A stretch of 64,000 bases of DNA from RPQJ01 sp963754125. GTDB lineage: Bacteria > Pseudomonadota > Gammaproteobacteria > Steroidobacterales > Steroidobacteraceae. The stretch spans positions 54,883 through 118,882 of the forward strand of contig CAVWEX010000010.1 of NCBI GenBank assembly GCA_963754125.1, in the 5' to 3' direction. The notes under the pieces are model-generated. The model saw only the letters and a list, made by a program, of their open reading frames with translations. It had not been told where the DNA came from and ran no database searches. Positions 55,504 to 64,000 of this stretch are shown in pieces; within the stretch, counting starts at the first letter, position 1; each line of letters begins with the position of its first letter. Made by a program: the position numbers and the translations under genes.

Positions 55504-56403
55504 TCAGGCCGAGGCCGATTCCTTCTCGACCCTGTCGAAGAACACGCAGCCGCTCCCATTCTTCTTGGCGCGGTACATGGCCGTGTCGGCGCACTTGATC
55601 AGTTCATCGCCGGTAGTGCCATCGAGAGGGTAGACGGCAACTCCGATGCTCGCGTTGACGACAAATTGCCGGCTACCGACCGCGATGGGCTTGGCGATGT
55701 TGGCGGAGACCAGGCCGACGATTCGTTCGATGTTCTCCTTGCCTCGCGGATTCACCAGCAGGTAGAGGAACTCATCGCCACCATTGCGGCACACCGTATC
55801 CTCGTCGCGCGAGCGCAGTGACAGACGCCGTGCCACCTCCTTCAAGACCGAGTCTCCCGCGGCATGCCCGTGCGTGTCGTTGATCGACTTGAATCCATCG
55901 AGATCGAGGAACATGACGGCCAGCGTCCAGCCGTGGCGCCGGGCGAGCGATATCGCATGCGACAGCCGATCGTCGAAGAGGTCGCGATTGGGCAGCCCGG
56001 TCATCGAGTCGTGCAACGCCCGTCGCCGGGCATCTCTTTCTTCCTCCTGGGAAACAGCCAGGGCCGCCTGCGTATCCGCGAGCATTTCCCTGGACTCGGT
56101 CAACGCGGTCTCCGTCTGGGCGAGATCGTCGATCCCCTGGGCCAAGGTCTTGGTCACTTCATGAAGGTCGTCGGCGCATTCCTGCACCTTGCTTTCGACG
56201 GTCGTGCCTGCCTGCAATGTCTCGTGCGCCGACAGCACGGTCGTGCCGCCGGCGATCTTTTCCTTCACGACTTCATTGGCGTTAGCCAGGTCGTCCGCGC
56301 AGGTCTCCACCTTCGCCTTCACCTCGTGGCTCTGCTCCAACGCCAGATCCAATGCATCGGGAGCATCGGCACGGCCCGTCTTTTCAACTCGATCCGATGT
56401 CAT
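55504..56403 (-). CDS. Diguanylate cyclase with coiled-coil sensor region
   Basis: 299 residues from ATG 56403; the frame is open further upstream. The first 125 residues are a charged helical region with recurring CADDL and TLAQGIDDLAQTETALTES, probably a coiled-coil dimerisation module without membrane helices. The GGDEF domain is complete: HDSMTGLPNRDLFDDRLSHA, MFLDLDGFKSINDTHGHAAG and RNGGDEFLYLLV. c-di-GMP synthesis is expected. It is divergent from the Crp-like gene with about 120 bp between. Confidence 0.9.
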   Translation of the reverse strand: MTSDRVEKTGRADAPDALDLALEQSHEVKAKVETCADDLANANEVVKEKIAGGTTVLSAHETLQAGTTVESKVQECADDLHEVTKTLAQGIDDLAQTETALTESREMLADTQAALAVSQEEERDARRRALHDSMTGLPNRDLFDDRLSHAISLARRHGWTLAVMFLDLDGFKSINDTHGHAAGDSVLKEVARRLSLRSRDEDTVCRNGGDEFLYLLVNPRGKENIERIVGLVSANIAKPIAVGSRQFVVNASIGVAVYPLDGTTGDELIKCADTAMYRAKKNGSGCVFFDRVEKESASA

Positions 56404-56525
56404 GTCGTGCCTTCGATGGCCTTGAAGCGATATGGGAAGTGTGCCAAAGGCGCCCGCTCGACCTAAGTGCGTTACCGCACCGAACGCCGGCAGCACGGTG
56501 GTTACGCTGAACCGCGGTCGGGGGG

Positions 56526-57524
56526 TTGATGATCCACGCCCCCTGGCCAGAGAGCCCAATGCCTGCCAAACCCGAGCCCCAACAGAATCATCTCCTGGCT
56601 GCGCTGTCGCCGGAGGTTCAAGGTCGCCTGTTCCCGTACCTGGAGCTGGTGCCGCTGCCATTGCGGTCCGTGATGTATGAGTCCGGCCGCCCCATGCGAC
56701 ACGTCTATTTTCCGACCGATTCCATCATCTCGCTGCAGTACGTGATGGAGAACGGCGCATCGACCGCGATACTGGTCGTGGGCAACGAGGGGCTGATGGG
56801 CATCACGCTGTTCATGGGTGGGGAGAGCACGCCGAGCCGTTCGCTGGTGCAGAGCGCCGGCTACGCCTATCGCCTCCCCAGAAGGCGGGTGAAAGAGGAG
56901 TTCAGCCGCCACGGACAGTTGCTGGTGCTGATGCTGCGCTACACGCAGGCCCTGATCACGCAGATGGCCCAGACCGCGGTCTGCAACCGGCATCATTCCA
57001 TCGACCAGCAGCTGTGTCGCTGGCTGCTGCTGTCGATGGATCGCCTGCACGGCAGCCGCCTGACGATGACCCAGGAGTTCATCGGCAACATGCTCGGGGT
57101 CCGCCGCGAAGGGGTGACCCAGGCTGCGTCCAAACTGCAGCAACTGGGCGTGATTTCCTACAAGCGCGGGCTGATCACGGTGCTGGACCGACCGCGACTC
57201 GAAGCCTTGAGTTGCGAGTGTTACGAGGTGGTCAGGAAGGAAACCGATCTGCTGCTGGCCTACCTGCCGCAGCGGCAGGTGATCCGCAACAGCGACGCCA
57301 TTCCCGACGGTGACATTACCGACGTCGGACACACCGAGAATCGTTGTTCCGGAACAACTCGCCCATGCAGGTTGACGGAGAGTGCCGGCAGCGGCCGACC
57401 CGGTCAGTCCTTGGCATGGAACTGGAATACGTCGTCGACCGGACGCTCGAAAGCGCGCGCCAGCTTGAAGGCCAGTTCCAGCGACGGAGCATACTTCTCC
57501 GCCTCGATCGCGATGATCGTCTGA
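56526..57524 (+). CDS. Crp/Fnr-type regulator with an anomalous C-terminal extension
   Basis: The first 250 or so residues are a typical Crp/Fnr-like regulator without cAMP-binding residues: cNMP-like fold (MRHVYFPTDSIISLQYVMEN), HSIDQQLCRWLLLSMDRL and the helix-turn-helix region MTQEFIGNMLGVRREGVTQA. Relatives end near LLLAYLPQ (about residue 252), but this frame continues some 80 residues into the antisense Xre gene. The extension (TGRSKARASLKASSSDG) has no coding character. A single extra base near 57280-57370 would end the protein at TGA 57373-57375 or earlier. ATG 56562 is an alternative start. Confidence 0.85.
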   Translation: MMIHAPWPESPMPAKPEPQQNHLLAALSPEVQGRLFPYLELVPLPLRSVMYESGRPMRHVYFPTDSIISLQYVMENGASTAILVVGNEGLMGITLFMGGESTPSRSLVQSAGYAYRLPRRRVKEEFSRHGQLLVLMLRYTQALITQMAQTAVCNRHHSIDQQLCRWLLLSMDRLHGSRLTMTQEFIGNMLGVRREGVTQAASKLQQLGVISYKRGLITVLDRPRLEALSCECYEVVRKETDLLLAYLPQRQVIRNSDAIPDGDITDVGHTENRCSGTTRPCRLTESAGSGRPGQSLAWNWNTSSTGRSKARASLKASSSDGAYFSASIAMIV

Positions 57525-57604
57525 CGCGTCACGCCTACGCGTTCGCCCAGTTCTGCCTGAGTCATCGAGGCCGCCTCGCGCAGGCGCCGGACGTGGTTGG
57601 ACAC
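57404..57604 (-). CDS. Small Xre-family transcriptional regulator
   Basis: 66 residues from GTG 57604: a minimal helix-turn-helix of the YgzD type, RLREAASMTQAELGERVGVT, RQTIIAIEAEKYAPSLELA, ARAFERPVDDVFQF. It lies 17 bp after the membrane-protein gene on the same strand. Such pairs (small Xre regulator plus DUF2178-like membrane protein) are autoregulated in other bacteria. The large inverted repeat at 58093-58144 is the probable operator. Confidence 0.9.
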   Translation of the reverse strand: MSNHVRRLREAASMTQAELGERVGVTRQTIIAIEAEKYAPSLELAFKLARAFERPVDDVFQFHAKD

Positions 57605-57621
57605 GCGTCCGCGACCGACCG

Positions 57622-58074
57622 TCACCGGCGGTACTGCCAGAGCACGACGGCCTGCTTCACCGCGTCGGCGAGGAACAGCGTCGTCAGCAGCGCGAAGATC
57701 AGCGCGGTCGTCGACCCGAAGTCCGGGATCGGCACGCTCGGGGTGCGGTCCGCGTAAACGGCGCGGGCGAGCAGGTGGACGACCAGCACGTTGATCGCGA
57801 TGACGACGACATAGCCTTCCCAGCGGTCGCCGAGTGCGACGATGGCGCGGTCGCGTTCGTCCTTGTCCGTCCCGGCCGGACGCTTCGCCGCGAGCACCGC
57901 CGGGACGATGGCCGCGATGATCCAAAGCACGATCGTCAGTACGTACGTTTCGACAGCCTCGCCCGCAGGCAGCTCGACGATCCTGCCGTCCACCGTGAAG
58001 CGCATCAGCAGGAACAGCCAGATCAGGATCCCCGATACCAGGGTCCACCACGCCGTCTTCTCGTGCTGCGACAT
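57622..58074 (-). CDS. Four-helix membrane protein paired with an Xre regulator
   Basis: 150 residues. Helices: WWTLVSGILIWLFLLM, YVLTIVLWIIAAIVPAVLAA, GYVVVIAINVLVVHLLARAV and TTALIFALLTTLFLADAVKQ. A charged loop, GTDKDERDRAIVALGDRWEG, links helices 2 and 3; this motif recurs in DUF2178-like partners of small Xre regulators. Function unknown. It is first in the operon, 19 bp from the inverted-repeat operator. Confidence 0.8.
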   Translation of the reverse strand: MSQHEKTAWWTLVSGILIWLFLLMRFTVDGRIVELPAGEAVETYVLTIVLWIIAAIVPAVLAAKRPAGTDKDERDRAIVALGDRWEGYVVVIAINVLVVHLLARAVYADRTPSVPIPDFGSTTALIFALLTTLFLADAVKQAVVLWQYRR

Positions 58075-58092
58075 CGCTCGTCTCCCCGCTGA

Positions 58093-58144
58093 ATGTAAAA
58101 CATACTTAACATTCGAGGGGGCGAATGTAAAGAGTGTTTTACAT
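58093..58144. promoter_or_regulatory. 52-bp inverted repeat with four AATGTAAA-like half-sites, probable Xre operator
   Basis: The arms 58093-58115 (ATGTAAAACATACTTAACAT...) and 58122-58144 (...AGAGTGTTTTACAT) are near-perfect reverse complements around AGGGGG. Each arm holds two half-sites: GAATGTAAAA at 58091 and GAATGTTAAG (reverse) at about 58105-58114; GAATGTAAAG at 58122-58131 and TAATGTAAAA (reverse) at 58137-58146. The repeat sits between the membrane-protein gene and the antiporter gene, over the expected promoter. Confidence 0.72.
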
Positions 58145-58174
58145 TATTGGGCCTGAACCTTCGTATCGCGTTGA

Positions 58175-59432
58175 TCAGGACTTCAACGGTTCGCGCCGTG
58201 TACGGTCGAGCCAGCGCATCGCGGGCGTGGCGCTGATGCCGTGAATCACGATGGACACGAGCACGACGAGACCGGTGATCGCCCACAGCCGCTCACTTGA
58301 TCCGAAGTCGCCGTGATTGACGCCGTACGCGATGTAATAGAACGATCCGATACCGCGAATGCCGAAGAAGGAGATGAGGCCGCGCTCTCTGGCGGGATGC
58401 CCGGATCCGATCAGTGATATCCATCCCGCCAGCGGCCGGATCAAGAGGACGATGGCAAGCGCGGCGAGGCAATCGGTCCATGTCAGGCTGGCGAACAGCC
58501 CCGTCGCAATGGCCCCGCCGAACAGGACGAGCACGAGCATCATCAACAGACGTTCCATCTGTTCGGAGAAATCGTGCAAGGCTTCGTGATATTCGTGATT
58601 CCTTTCGGTATCGCGCAGCACGAGAGCGGCGACAAACACGGCAAGAAACCCGTAGCCGTGGCAGATCTCCGCACTCGCGTAAGCCACCAGAGTCGCACCA
58701 ATGGCGACGAGGCCATCGCGTGTGCCCGATAGCTTCGAGCGCGACCTGCCGAAGGTGAGCCAGCCGAGGCCGCGTCCCACGAGCCATCCAACGCCGACAC
58801 CGGCGCAGACCCGCCACAACACATCAACCAGGAGCCAGCCGCCGAGAGTTGAGAGGCTCTGGCCATGCGCCCGATGACCCTGCGGCCAGTCCGAAAGCCA
58901 GCGCAAGGTACACGAAGGGAAACGCGAGTCCGTCATTGAGGCCGGCTTCGGATGTCAGCGCAAACCTGACTTCATCCTCCTCTCCCGAGCGAGGCTTTCC
59001 GACTTGCACATCGGAAGCCAGCACCGGATCTGTCGGCGCCAGCGACGCACCCAGCAGCAGCGCCATCGCCACCGGAAAATCGAGCGCATAGACGGCGAGG
59101 ACCGTGACCGCGAGGATCGTTATCGGCATCCCGAACCCGAGCAGTCGCCAGGTGGTCGCCCACGCCCGCAGTCCAATCTGGCGATCGATCTTCAGGCCCG
59201 CTCCCATCAGGGAGATGATCACGACCGCCTCGCAGAGCTTTTCAACCAGGGTGTCGTAGGTGCGCGGCTCGGGATCGAACTGCAGCCAACCGAGTTCAAA
59301 AATGCCGGCGCCCAGCCCCACACACACGATCGCCAATGACAACGGTATCGTCTTGAGTGCCAGTGGTAGCCATGCCACCAGAAGCACGATGACACCCAGT
59401 CCCAGCAGAGTCGCTATGTATGGATCAAGCAT
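58175..59432 (-). CDS. CPA1-type Na+(K+)/H+ antiporter (frameshift near 58865)
   Basis: Repaired length about 419 residues, 11-12 predicted helices, short C-terminus. It starts MLDPYIATLLGLGVIVLLVA. The transport core has MALLLGASLAPTDPVLASDV and FALTSEAGLNDGLAFPF, the Asp-containing motifs of NhaP-like antiporters. The frame breaks at GGGCGCATGGCC after LAAGSSG and resumes QSLSTLGGWLLVDVLWRV, continuing to GLISFFGIRGIGSFYYIAYG. It exchanges cations for protons for pH or salt homeostasis. No regulatory nucleotide-binding domain is present. Confidence 0.88.
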
Positions 59433-59685
59433 TTCGACCTTCCCTCGCCGATCCCTGGCGCCGAACCCCTGGATTGACGCAGTGCAACGCGGCACCCGGT
59501 CGCGGGAAAAAAGCAGCTGACGCTTCGAACTTTCCGCCCGCGCGGGTCATCATAGTGAGGAGTGCGCACGGCCGGGCACTGGTTCTTCGCAGTCGGCTCA
59601 CAGTCCGCCTAATTCGCCACAGCATTCATCGCCGCGTACGGCAGTCTCGCGCGCCGGGTCCCAGCCGCTCCCTCGGGAGGATCCC

Positions 59686-62600
59686 ATGAAACTCTCCGAA
59701 CGCTGCCTCCAGAATCCACCGGCCGTCGCCGCCGCGGCTGCAATCGTCCTGCTCTTCGGCGTGCTTGCGATGCTGCGACTGCCCATCCAGCTGCTGCCGG
59801 ACACACGCCAACCGCAGCTTTTCGTGAACGCGCAGTGGCGCGAGGCGGCACCGGCCGAACTCGAAGAGGCCCTGATCGAGCCGATCGAGGAGGCCATGCG
59901 CGGCCTGCCCGGTCTCGTCGAAATGCGCTCCGAATCCAATCGCGGCCGCGGCGGCGTGCAGCTCAGTTTCGAGGTCGGCACCGACATGACGCGCGTCATG
60001 CTCGACGTCGTTTCGCGTCTCAACACCCTGCCTCCGCTGCCCCCCGATGCGGACGAGCCCCAGGTGTTCGGCGGCGACAACTGGCAGACCCAGAACGCTG
60101 CGTCGCTGCTGATCCGGCCGATCGAAGGCCACTCGGTGCCCGACATCGCCGTGCAGTACCAGCAGCTCATGGAGGAGGTGGTTGAACCGCGACTGGCCCG
60201 GGTGCCCGGCGTGTCACGGGTCAACCTCGAAGGCGGTCGTCCGCGCGAGGTGCAGGTCCGCTTCGACCCCCACCGACTCGCTGCGCTCGGCATATCCCCG
60301 CAGCGTCTGGCACAGACGGTCATCTCTGCCCGCGACGTCTCGGCCGGATTCGCGAATGTCGGCCGGCGCCAGTTCACCGTGCGCGTCACGGGACGCGAGC
60401 CGGTCGGGGACCTCGGCAACCTGGTCGTCGGCTGGAGCGAGGACCGCCCGCTGTACCTGCGCGACGTCGCGGACATCAGCACCGAGCACGTCGATGCCTT
60501 CTGGTTCTCATACCGGAGTGGCGTCCCGGCCTACTACATCACCGCCCAGCGCACGTCCGACTCGAACACCGTGGACGTGGTCGATGGAGTGAAGGAAGCC
60601 ATCGCCGAATTGAATGCTGGGCCGCTCGCGAAGGAAAAGCTCTACGCGGACCTCTCCTGGGACGCGAGCGTATACGTGCGTCGCGCCATCGGCTTCGTGG
60701 AAGAGAGCCTCGCGATCGGCATCCTGCTGGCCGTCGGCGGCCTCTGGTACTTCCTGCGCGGACCCCGTGCGCTGCTGGTGATCGGTGCGTCGATCCCGAT
60801 CTCGCTGTTCTTCGCCGTGATCACGATGCACCTGCTGGGGCGAACGCTCAACGTCGTCTCGCTGGCCGGCCTAGCTTTTTCCACGGGCATCGTCATCGAC
60901 GCCGCACTGATCGTACAAGGCAACATCCTGCGCTTCGTCCAGGAAGGCCGTGATCCGTGGCAGGCGACGATCGAGGGCGCGAGTGAAGTGCTGCCGGCGC
61001 TGGTGGCATCGATGTTGACCAGCGTCGCGATCTTCCTGCCGATCCTGTTCATGGAAGGCCTCGAGGGGCAGCTCTTCAAGGACCTCGCGATCACGATGTC
61101 GGTATCCCATGCGGCCTCGCTGCTGGTTGCAATGACCGTGATTCCGGCCGCGAACCGCTGGGCGCTCGCGCGCGGCATTCCGGCGGACCAGCACCTGCAC
61201 TGGTGGCGCTGGATGGCCGACTTCGCGATGAAGCTCACCGACCGGCCCACGGCGCGCCTGGCCTGGATCGCGGGCATCACCACCGCCAGCGCGCTCGTAA
61301 TCTGGTTGCTCGCGCCCAAGGTCGATTACCTGCCGGTGGCGCAGACCGACATGATCTGGAACAACATACGACTGCCGCCCGGCGGCAATATCGAAACAGC
61401 GCGCGCCGAACTGGCCCCCGTGGTCATCGAGCGCCTGCGGCCATACCTCGAGGGCACGAAGCAACCGAAGGTCAAGTACTACAACTTCTCCGCGTGGGGC
61501 GGATTCGGCGGCACGGCGGTCGTCTACCCGGAGGATCCGCGCGACATCCAGGAGATGGTGCGGCTGTTGCGCGAGGAGATCATGGTCGGTTTCCCGGATA
61601 CGCAAGTCTTCGTGCAGCGCGGCTCGCTCCTGAACGTCGACGGCGACAATGCGCGCGAGATCCGGCTCGACTTCCAGGGAGCAGACCTCGGTGCCCTGAT
61701 GGACGCCGCACGCGTCGCGACGGATGAAATTCCGAAGGCGATTCCAGGGACTTATCCCCAGGCCTTCCCCGGGCTCGAGTTGAACCAACCCGAGCTGCAG
61801 CTCCTGCCGGATGAATGGCGCATCGCCCGGTCCGGACTCACGCGAACCGAGGTCGCCTCGGCGATCCGCGCCTACACCGGCGGACTCTGGGCAGGCGAGT
61901 ACTTCGACGGCAACGATCGCCTCGACATCATCGTCAAGTCGACCGAGTGGCACACGCCGGAGGAACTCGCGGAGCTGCCCATCGTGACTCCGGGCGCAGG
62001 CGTGCAGACGGTGGGCGAACTGACCGAGCTGCGCCAGACGGTGGGACCGTCGCAGCTCGTGCGCATCAACGGCCATCGCACCGTGAGCGTCAATTTCGAG
62101 CCGCCTGAGAACATGACGCTCGACGAGGCCATCGACGTGCTGGAGCGCGACGTCGAGCCAAAGGTGCGCGCCGCGATGGAGCCGAAGGTGCAGCTGACCT
62201 ATGCCGGGTCGGCGAACGAACTGCACGACGCGCTGCGGGCCATGTCGCAGAACTTCCTGCTGGCTCTCGTGATCCTGTTTGCGCTGATGGCAGCGCTGTT
62301 CCGGTCGATGCGCGACAGCCTGCTCGTGATGGTCGTGATGCCGGTGTCGGTCGCCGGAGGTATTCTCGCGCTCCGGGTCGTCGGGCTGTTCGGCTTCCAG
62401 GCGCTCGACCTGCTGACGATGATCGGCTTCATCATCCTGCTCGGACTCGTCGTGAATGCCGCCATCCTGCTCGTCGACCAGACCCGTGCCCGTGAAAGAA
62501 GCGGCGTGTCGCGCCGGCAGGCCGTGCACGACGCGCTCGAAACACGCGCCCGTCCGATCGTGCTGTCGACGCTGACGGCGGTGCTCGGCATGGCACCGCT

Positions 62601-62778
62601 CATCTTCCTGCCCGGCCTCGGTGCCGAGATCTACCGCGGCCTCGCCGCCGTGGTGGCGGGCGGCATGATCGTAGGCACCGTGTTCACCTGGGTGCTGATG
62701 CCGAGCCTGCTGCGGCTGGGCGAGAGCGTGCAGCACACCGTGACCGACGCCGCGCCGGAAGCTGCTGCGACGGCTTGA
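59686..62778 (+). CDS. RND efflux permease (HAE1-like)
   Basis: 1,030 residues, full RND length. The ATG follows GGGAGGATCCC. It has the two-fold repeat of six helices with large periplasmic loops: helix 1 (AAAAAIVLLFGVLAMLRLPI), then QPQLFVNAQWREAAPAELEE. The second helix cluster holds VVSLAGLAFSTGIVIDAALI with the proton-relay Asp residues in transmembrane helix 4. The second half mirrors this (DLLTMIGFIILLGLVVNAAI). The proton motive force drives export of drugs or lipophiles. The adaptor gene follows rather than precedes; no outer-membrane channel gene is in view. Confidence 0.94.
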   Translation: MKLSERCLQNPPAVAAAAAIVLLFGVLAMLRLPIQLLPDTRQPQLFVNAQWREAAPAELEEALIEPIEEAMRGLPGLVEMRSESNRGRGGVQLSFEVGTDMTRVMLDVVSRLNTLPPLPPDADEPQVFGGDNWQTQNAASLLIRPIEGHSVPDIAVQYQQLMEEVVEPRLARVPGVSRVNLEGGRPREVQVRFDPHRLAALGISPQRLAQTVISARDVSAGFANVGRRQFTVRVTGREPVGDLGNLVVGWSEDRPLYLRDVADISTEHVDAFWFSYRSGVPAYYITAQRTSDSNTVDVVDGVKEAIAELNAGPLAKEKLYADLSWDASVYVRRAIGFVEESLAIGILLAVGGLWYFLRGPRALLVIGASIPISLFFAVITMHLLGRTLNVVSLAGLAFSTGIVIDAALIVQGNILRFVQEGRDPWQATIEGASEVLPALVASMLTSVAIFLPILFMEGLEGQLFKDLAITMSVSHAASLLVAMTVIPAANRWALARGIPADQHLHWWRWMADFAMKLTDRPTARLAWIAGITTASALVIWLLAPKVDYLPVAQTDMIWNNIRLPPGGNIETARAELAPVVIERLRPYLEGTKQPKVKYYNFSAWGGFGGTAVVYPEDPRDIQEMVRLLREEIMVGFPDTQVFVQRGSLLNVDGDNAREIRLDFQGADLGALMDAARVATDEIPKAIPGTYPQAFPGLELNQPELQLLPDEWRIARSGLTRTEVASAIRAYTGGLWAGEYFDGNDRLDIIVKSTEWHTPEELAELPIVTPGAGVQTVGELTELRQTVGPSQLVRINGHRTVSVNFEPPENMTLDEAIDVLERDVEPKVRAAMEPKVQLTYAGSANELHDALRAMSQNFLLALVILFALMAALFRSMRDSLLVMVVMPVSVAGGILALRVVGLFGFQALDLLTMIGFIILLGLVVNAAILLVDQTRARERSGVSRRQAVHDALETRARPIVLSTLTAVLGMAPLIFLPGLGAEIYRGLAAVVAGGMIVGTVFTWVLMPSLLRLGESVQHTVTDAAPEAAATA

Positions 62779-62791
62779 AGGACAGCAACAC

Positions 62792-63928
62792 ATGAGCATG
62801 ACCCTCCAGGTCCGGCCGCTTCTATTTGACTGCGGTGGCGTACTGCGCGCTGCCAGCGTCGGTGCGATTTTCCTGCTCGTCGCCGCCCCTGCGACCTCAC
62901 AACAGGAGCGACCTTCGCCGGTGCGGGTGGCCCGTGCCGAAGTCAGGGAACTGGCGCCGTCGGTGAACGCGACCGGCATCGTGCGCTCGCGCGCCGCGGC
63001 CGACCTCGCGGCATCGGTCGCGGGCCGCTTGCAGTGGGTAGCCGAGCCCGGTACGTCGGTCAAGGCCGGAGCGGTGGTGGCGCGGCTTGACACGGGCGAG
63101 CTCGCCCTTGCGCGCGCCGAACAGGCCGCGCGCGTGAAGCGGGCGCAGGTCAACCTGACCGCACTCGACCGGGAACTCGAACGGCTGCGCGCCTCCGGCA
63201 ATGCAGTGTCGCGGTTCAACGTCGACCAGGCGCAATCGAATCGCGATCTTGCCGAAGCCGACCTGCAGGTTGCCCGGGCCTTGCTCGCGCAGACGGACGA
63301 TCAGCTCGGCCGGTCGCGGCTCACGGCGCCTTTCGACGGCGTCGTATCCGACCGTGTGCATCGGGCCGGCGAAGAGGTGGCTCGCGGGGAGATCGTGGCG
63401 CGGCTCGTCAACCCTGACGAACTCGAGATTCGTCTTTTCGTGCCGCTGCGGCACGTGCGCGCGATCCAGCCTGGGCACGTCGTGGACGTCGTGGCCGATG
63501 GCCGCCCATTCACGGCGGCGGTCAGCACGATCGTCCCGGCGGGCGATCCGAGATCGCAGTCGTTCGAGGTGCTCGTGAAGGCTCCGAAGGTCGAGGGTCT
63601 TCTCGCTTCGGGCAATACCGTGCAGGTCCGCCTGCCGCTCGGCGAGCCGCAGCGACGGCTGTCCGTGCCGCGCGATGCCCTCATCATCCGTGCCGAAGGC
63701 CTGCACGTATTTCGCATCGACGGCGAGCAGCGCGCGGAGCGCGTCACCGTGAAGCCAGGCGTCGCCGATGGCGACTGGATCGCGGTGGACGGCAAGTTGC
63801 AGGCGGGCGACCGCATCGTCGTGCGGGGCGGCGAGTCGCTGCGCGGCAAGGAGAAGCTCGAGGTCGTCGGGGTCTTCGAGGAGGAAGTCAGGCGAGCGAC
63901 CAGCGCGGACGGCAAATCCGGCGGGTGA
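62792..63928 (+). CDS. RND periplasmic adaptor (HlyD/MFP family)
   Basis: 378 residues. Export signal (AASVGAIFLLVAAPATSQQ), then the adaptor fold: barrel-sandwich lipoyl halves (SVAGRLQWVAEPGTSVKAGA and SRLTAPFDGVVSDRVHRAGE), an alpha hairpin (about 105-165) and beta-barrel/membrane-proximal domains (GNTVQVRLPLGEPQRRLSVP). It links the permease to an outer-membrane channel. The ATG is 13 bp after the permease stop, with AAGGACAGCAACAC before it. Confidence 0.93.
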   Translation: MSMTLQVRPLLFDCGGVLRAASVGAIFLLVAAPATSQQERPSPVRVARAEVRELAPSVNATGIVRSRAAADLAASVAGRLQWVAEPGTSVKAGAVVARLDTGELALARAEQAARVKRAQVNLTALDRELERLRASGNAVSRFNVDQAQSNRDLAEADLQVARALLAQTDDQLGRSRLTAPFDGVVSDRVHRAGEEVARGEIVARLVNPDELEIRLFVPLRHVRAIQPGHVVDVVADGRPFTAAVSTIVPAGDPRSQSFEVLVKAPKVEGLLASGNTVQVRLPLGEPQRRLSVPRDALIIRAEGLHVFRIDGEQRAERVTVKPGVADGDWIAVDGKLQAGDRIVVRGGESLRGKEKLEVVGVFEEEVRRATSADGKSGG

Positions 63929-63950
63929 GACACGAACCTACAAGCTGCGC

Positions 63951-64000
63951 CTACACATCCAGATTCGTCGCAGACAGCGCATTCCTCTCGATGAACTCGC
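63951..64000 (-). CDS. C-terminal end of an unidentified minus-strand gene
   Basis: A stop codon (complement of 63951-63953) is preceded by an open frame reading EFIERNALSATNLDV up to the window edge. The composition looks coding, and the position, tail to tail with the adaptor gene, is reasonable. Only 15 residues are visible, so no family is assigned. Confidence 0.35.
   Translation of the reverse strand, partial: EFIERNALSATNLDV

Overview
The window is GC-rich chromosomal DNA from a proteobacterium, most likely a gammaproteobacterium. The order rhodanese-grxC-secB-gpsA with trmL beside it, the glnA-glnL-glnG nitrogen cluster with a DUF4124 gene, the heterotetrameric glyQ/glyS, MltA, EnvC-like and CtpA-like proteins and a PACE exporter all fit that group. 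Two phasin genes suggest polyhydroxyalkanoate granules. I cannot name the genus. I saw no tRNA, rRNA, CRISPR array, insertion sequence or integrase.

Layout. 1-8.6 kb: envelope genes (EnvC-like activator, a GGDEF/EAL protein, S41 protease, DJ-1 protein) on the minus strand, then the yibN-grxC-secB-gpsA operon, trmL and a CBS protein. 8.6-18.4 kb: ABC exporter, phasin, class 1B PyrD, an MDR oxidoreductase, then glnG, glnL, DUF4124 and glnA, with a sigma-54 promoter in front of glnA. 18.8-22.4 kb: a DUF3300/DUF2950 pair and a LuxR-type regulator. 22.4-28.2 kb: an unusual locus in which a short operon (I9-like small protein, HExxHxxGxxD metalloprotease) diverges from a gene for a giant lipase/M17N-like/CHAT-protease protein and a four-helix membrane protein. 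A perfect 8-bp-arm palindrome lies between the two arms. 28.3-31.1 kb: a sulfoacetaldehyde acetyltransferase (Xsc) and two orphan phage/contractile-injection tail-tube (gp19-like) genes. 31.2-39.5 kb: CoA-binding protein, glyQ-glyS, plsC, a basic protein, EcsC, a diguanylate cyclase and a TauD-like dioxygenase. 39.5-50.9 kb: lipoproteins, MltA, a seven-bladed propeller lipoprotein, a Tat-protein/ECF-sigma/anti-sigma operon, a second ECF sigma factor, a PACE exporter and a Ser/Thr kinase with TPRs. 50.9-64 kb: a Rieske-flavodoxin fusion, amidohydrolase, MAPEG protein, second phasin, hydrolase remnant, diguanylate cyclase, Crp-like regulator, an Xre/membrane-protein pair with a large operator, a Na+/H+ antiporter and an RND pump with its adaptor.

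Quality note. About 15 genes, including essential glyS and pyrD, are broken by frameshifts. Nearly every one has the signature of a single extra base. These look like sequencing or assembly errors, not decay. I give the repaired extent of each gene and the approximate break.

The best candidate for an undescribed system is the divergent CHAT-lipase/metalloprotease locus at 22.4-28.2 kb. Next is the orphan tail-tube pair at 30.1-31.1 kb. Both rest on reading motifs by eye and need profile searches.
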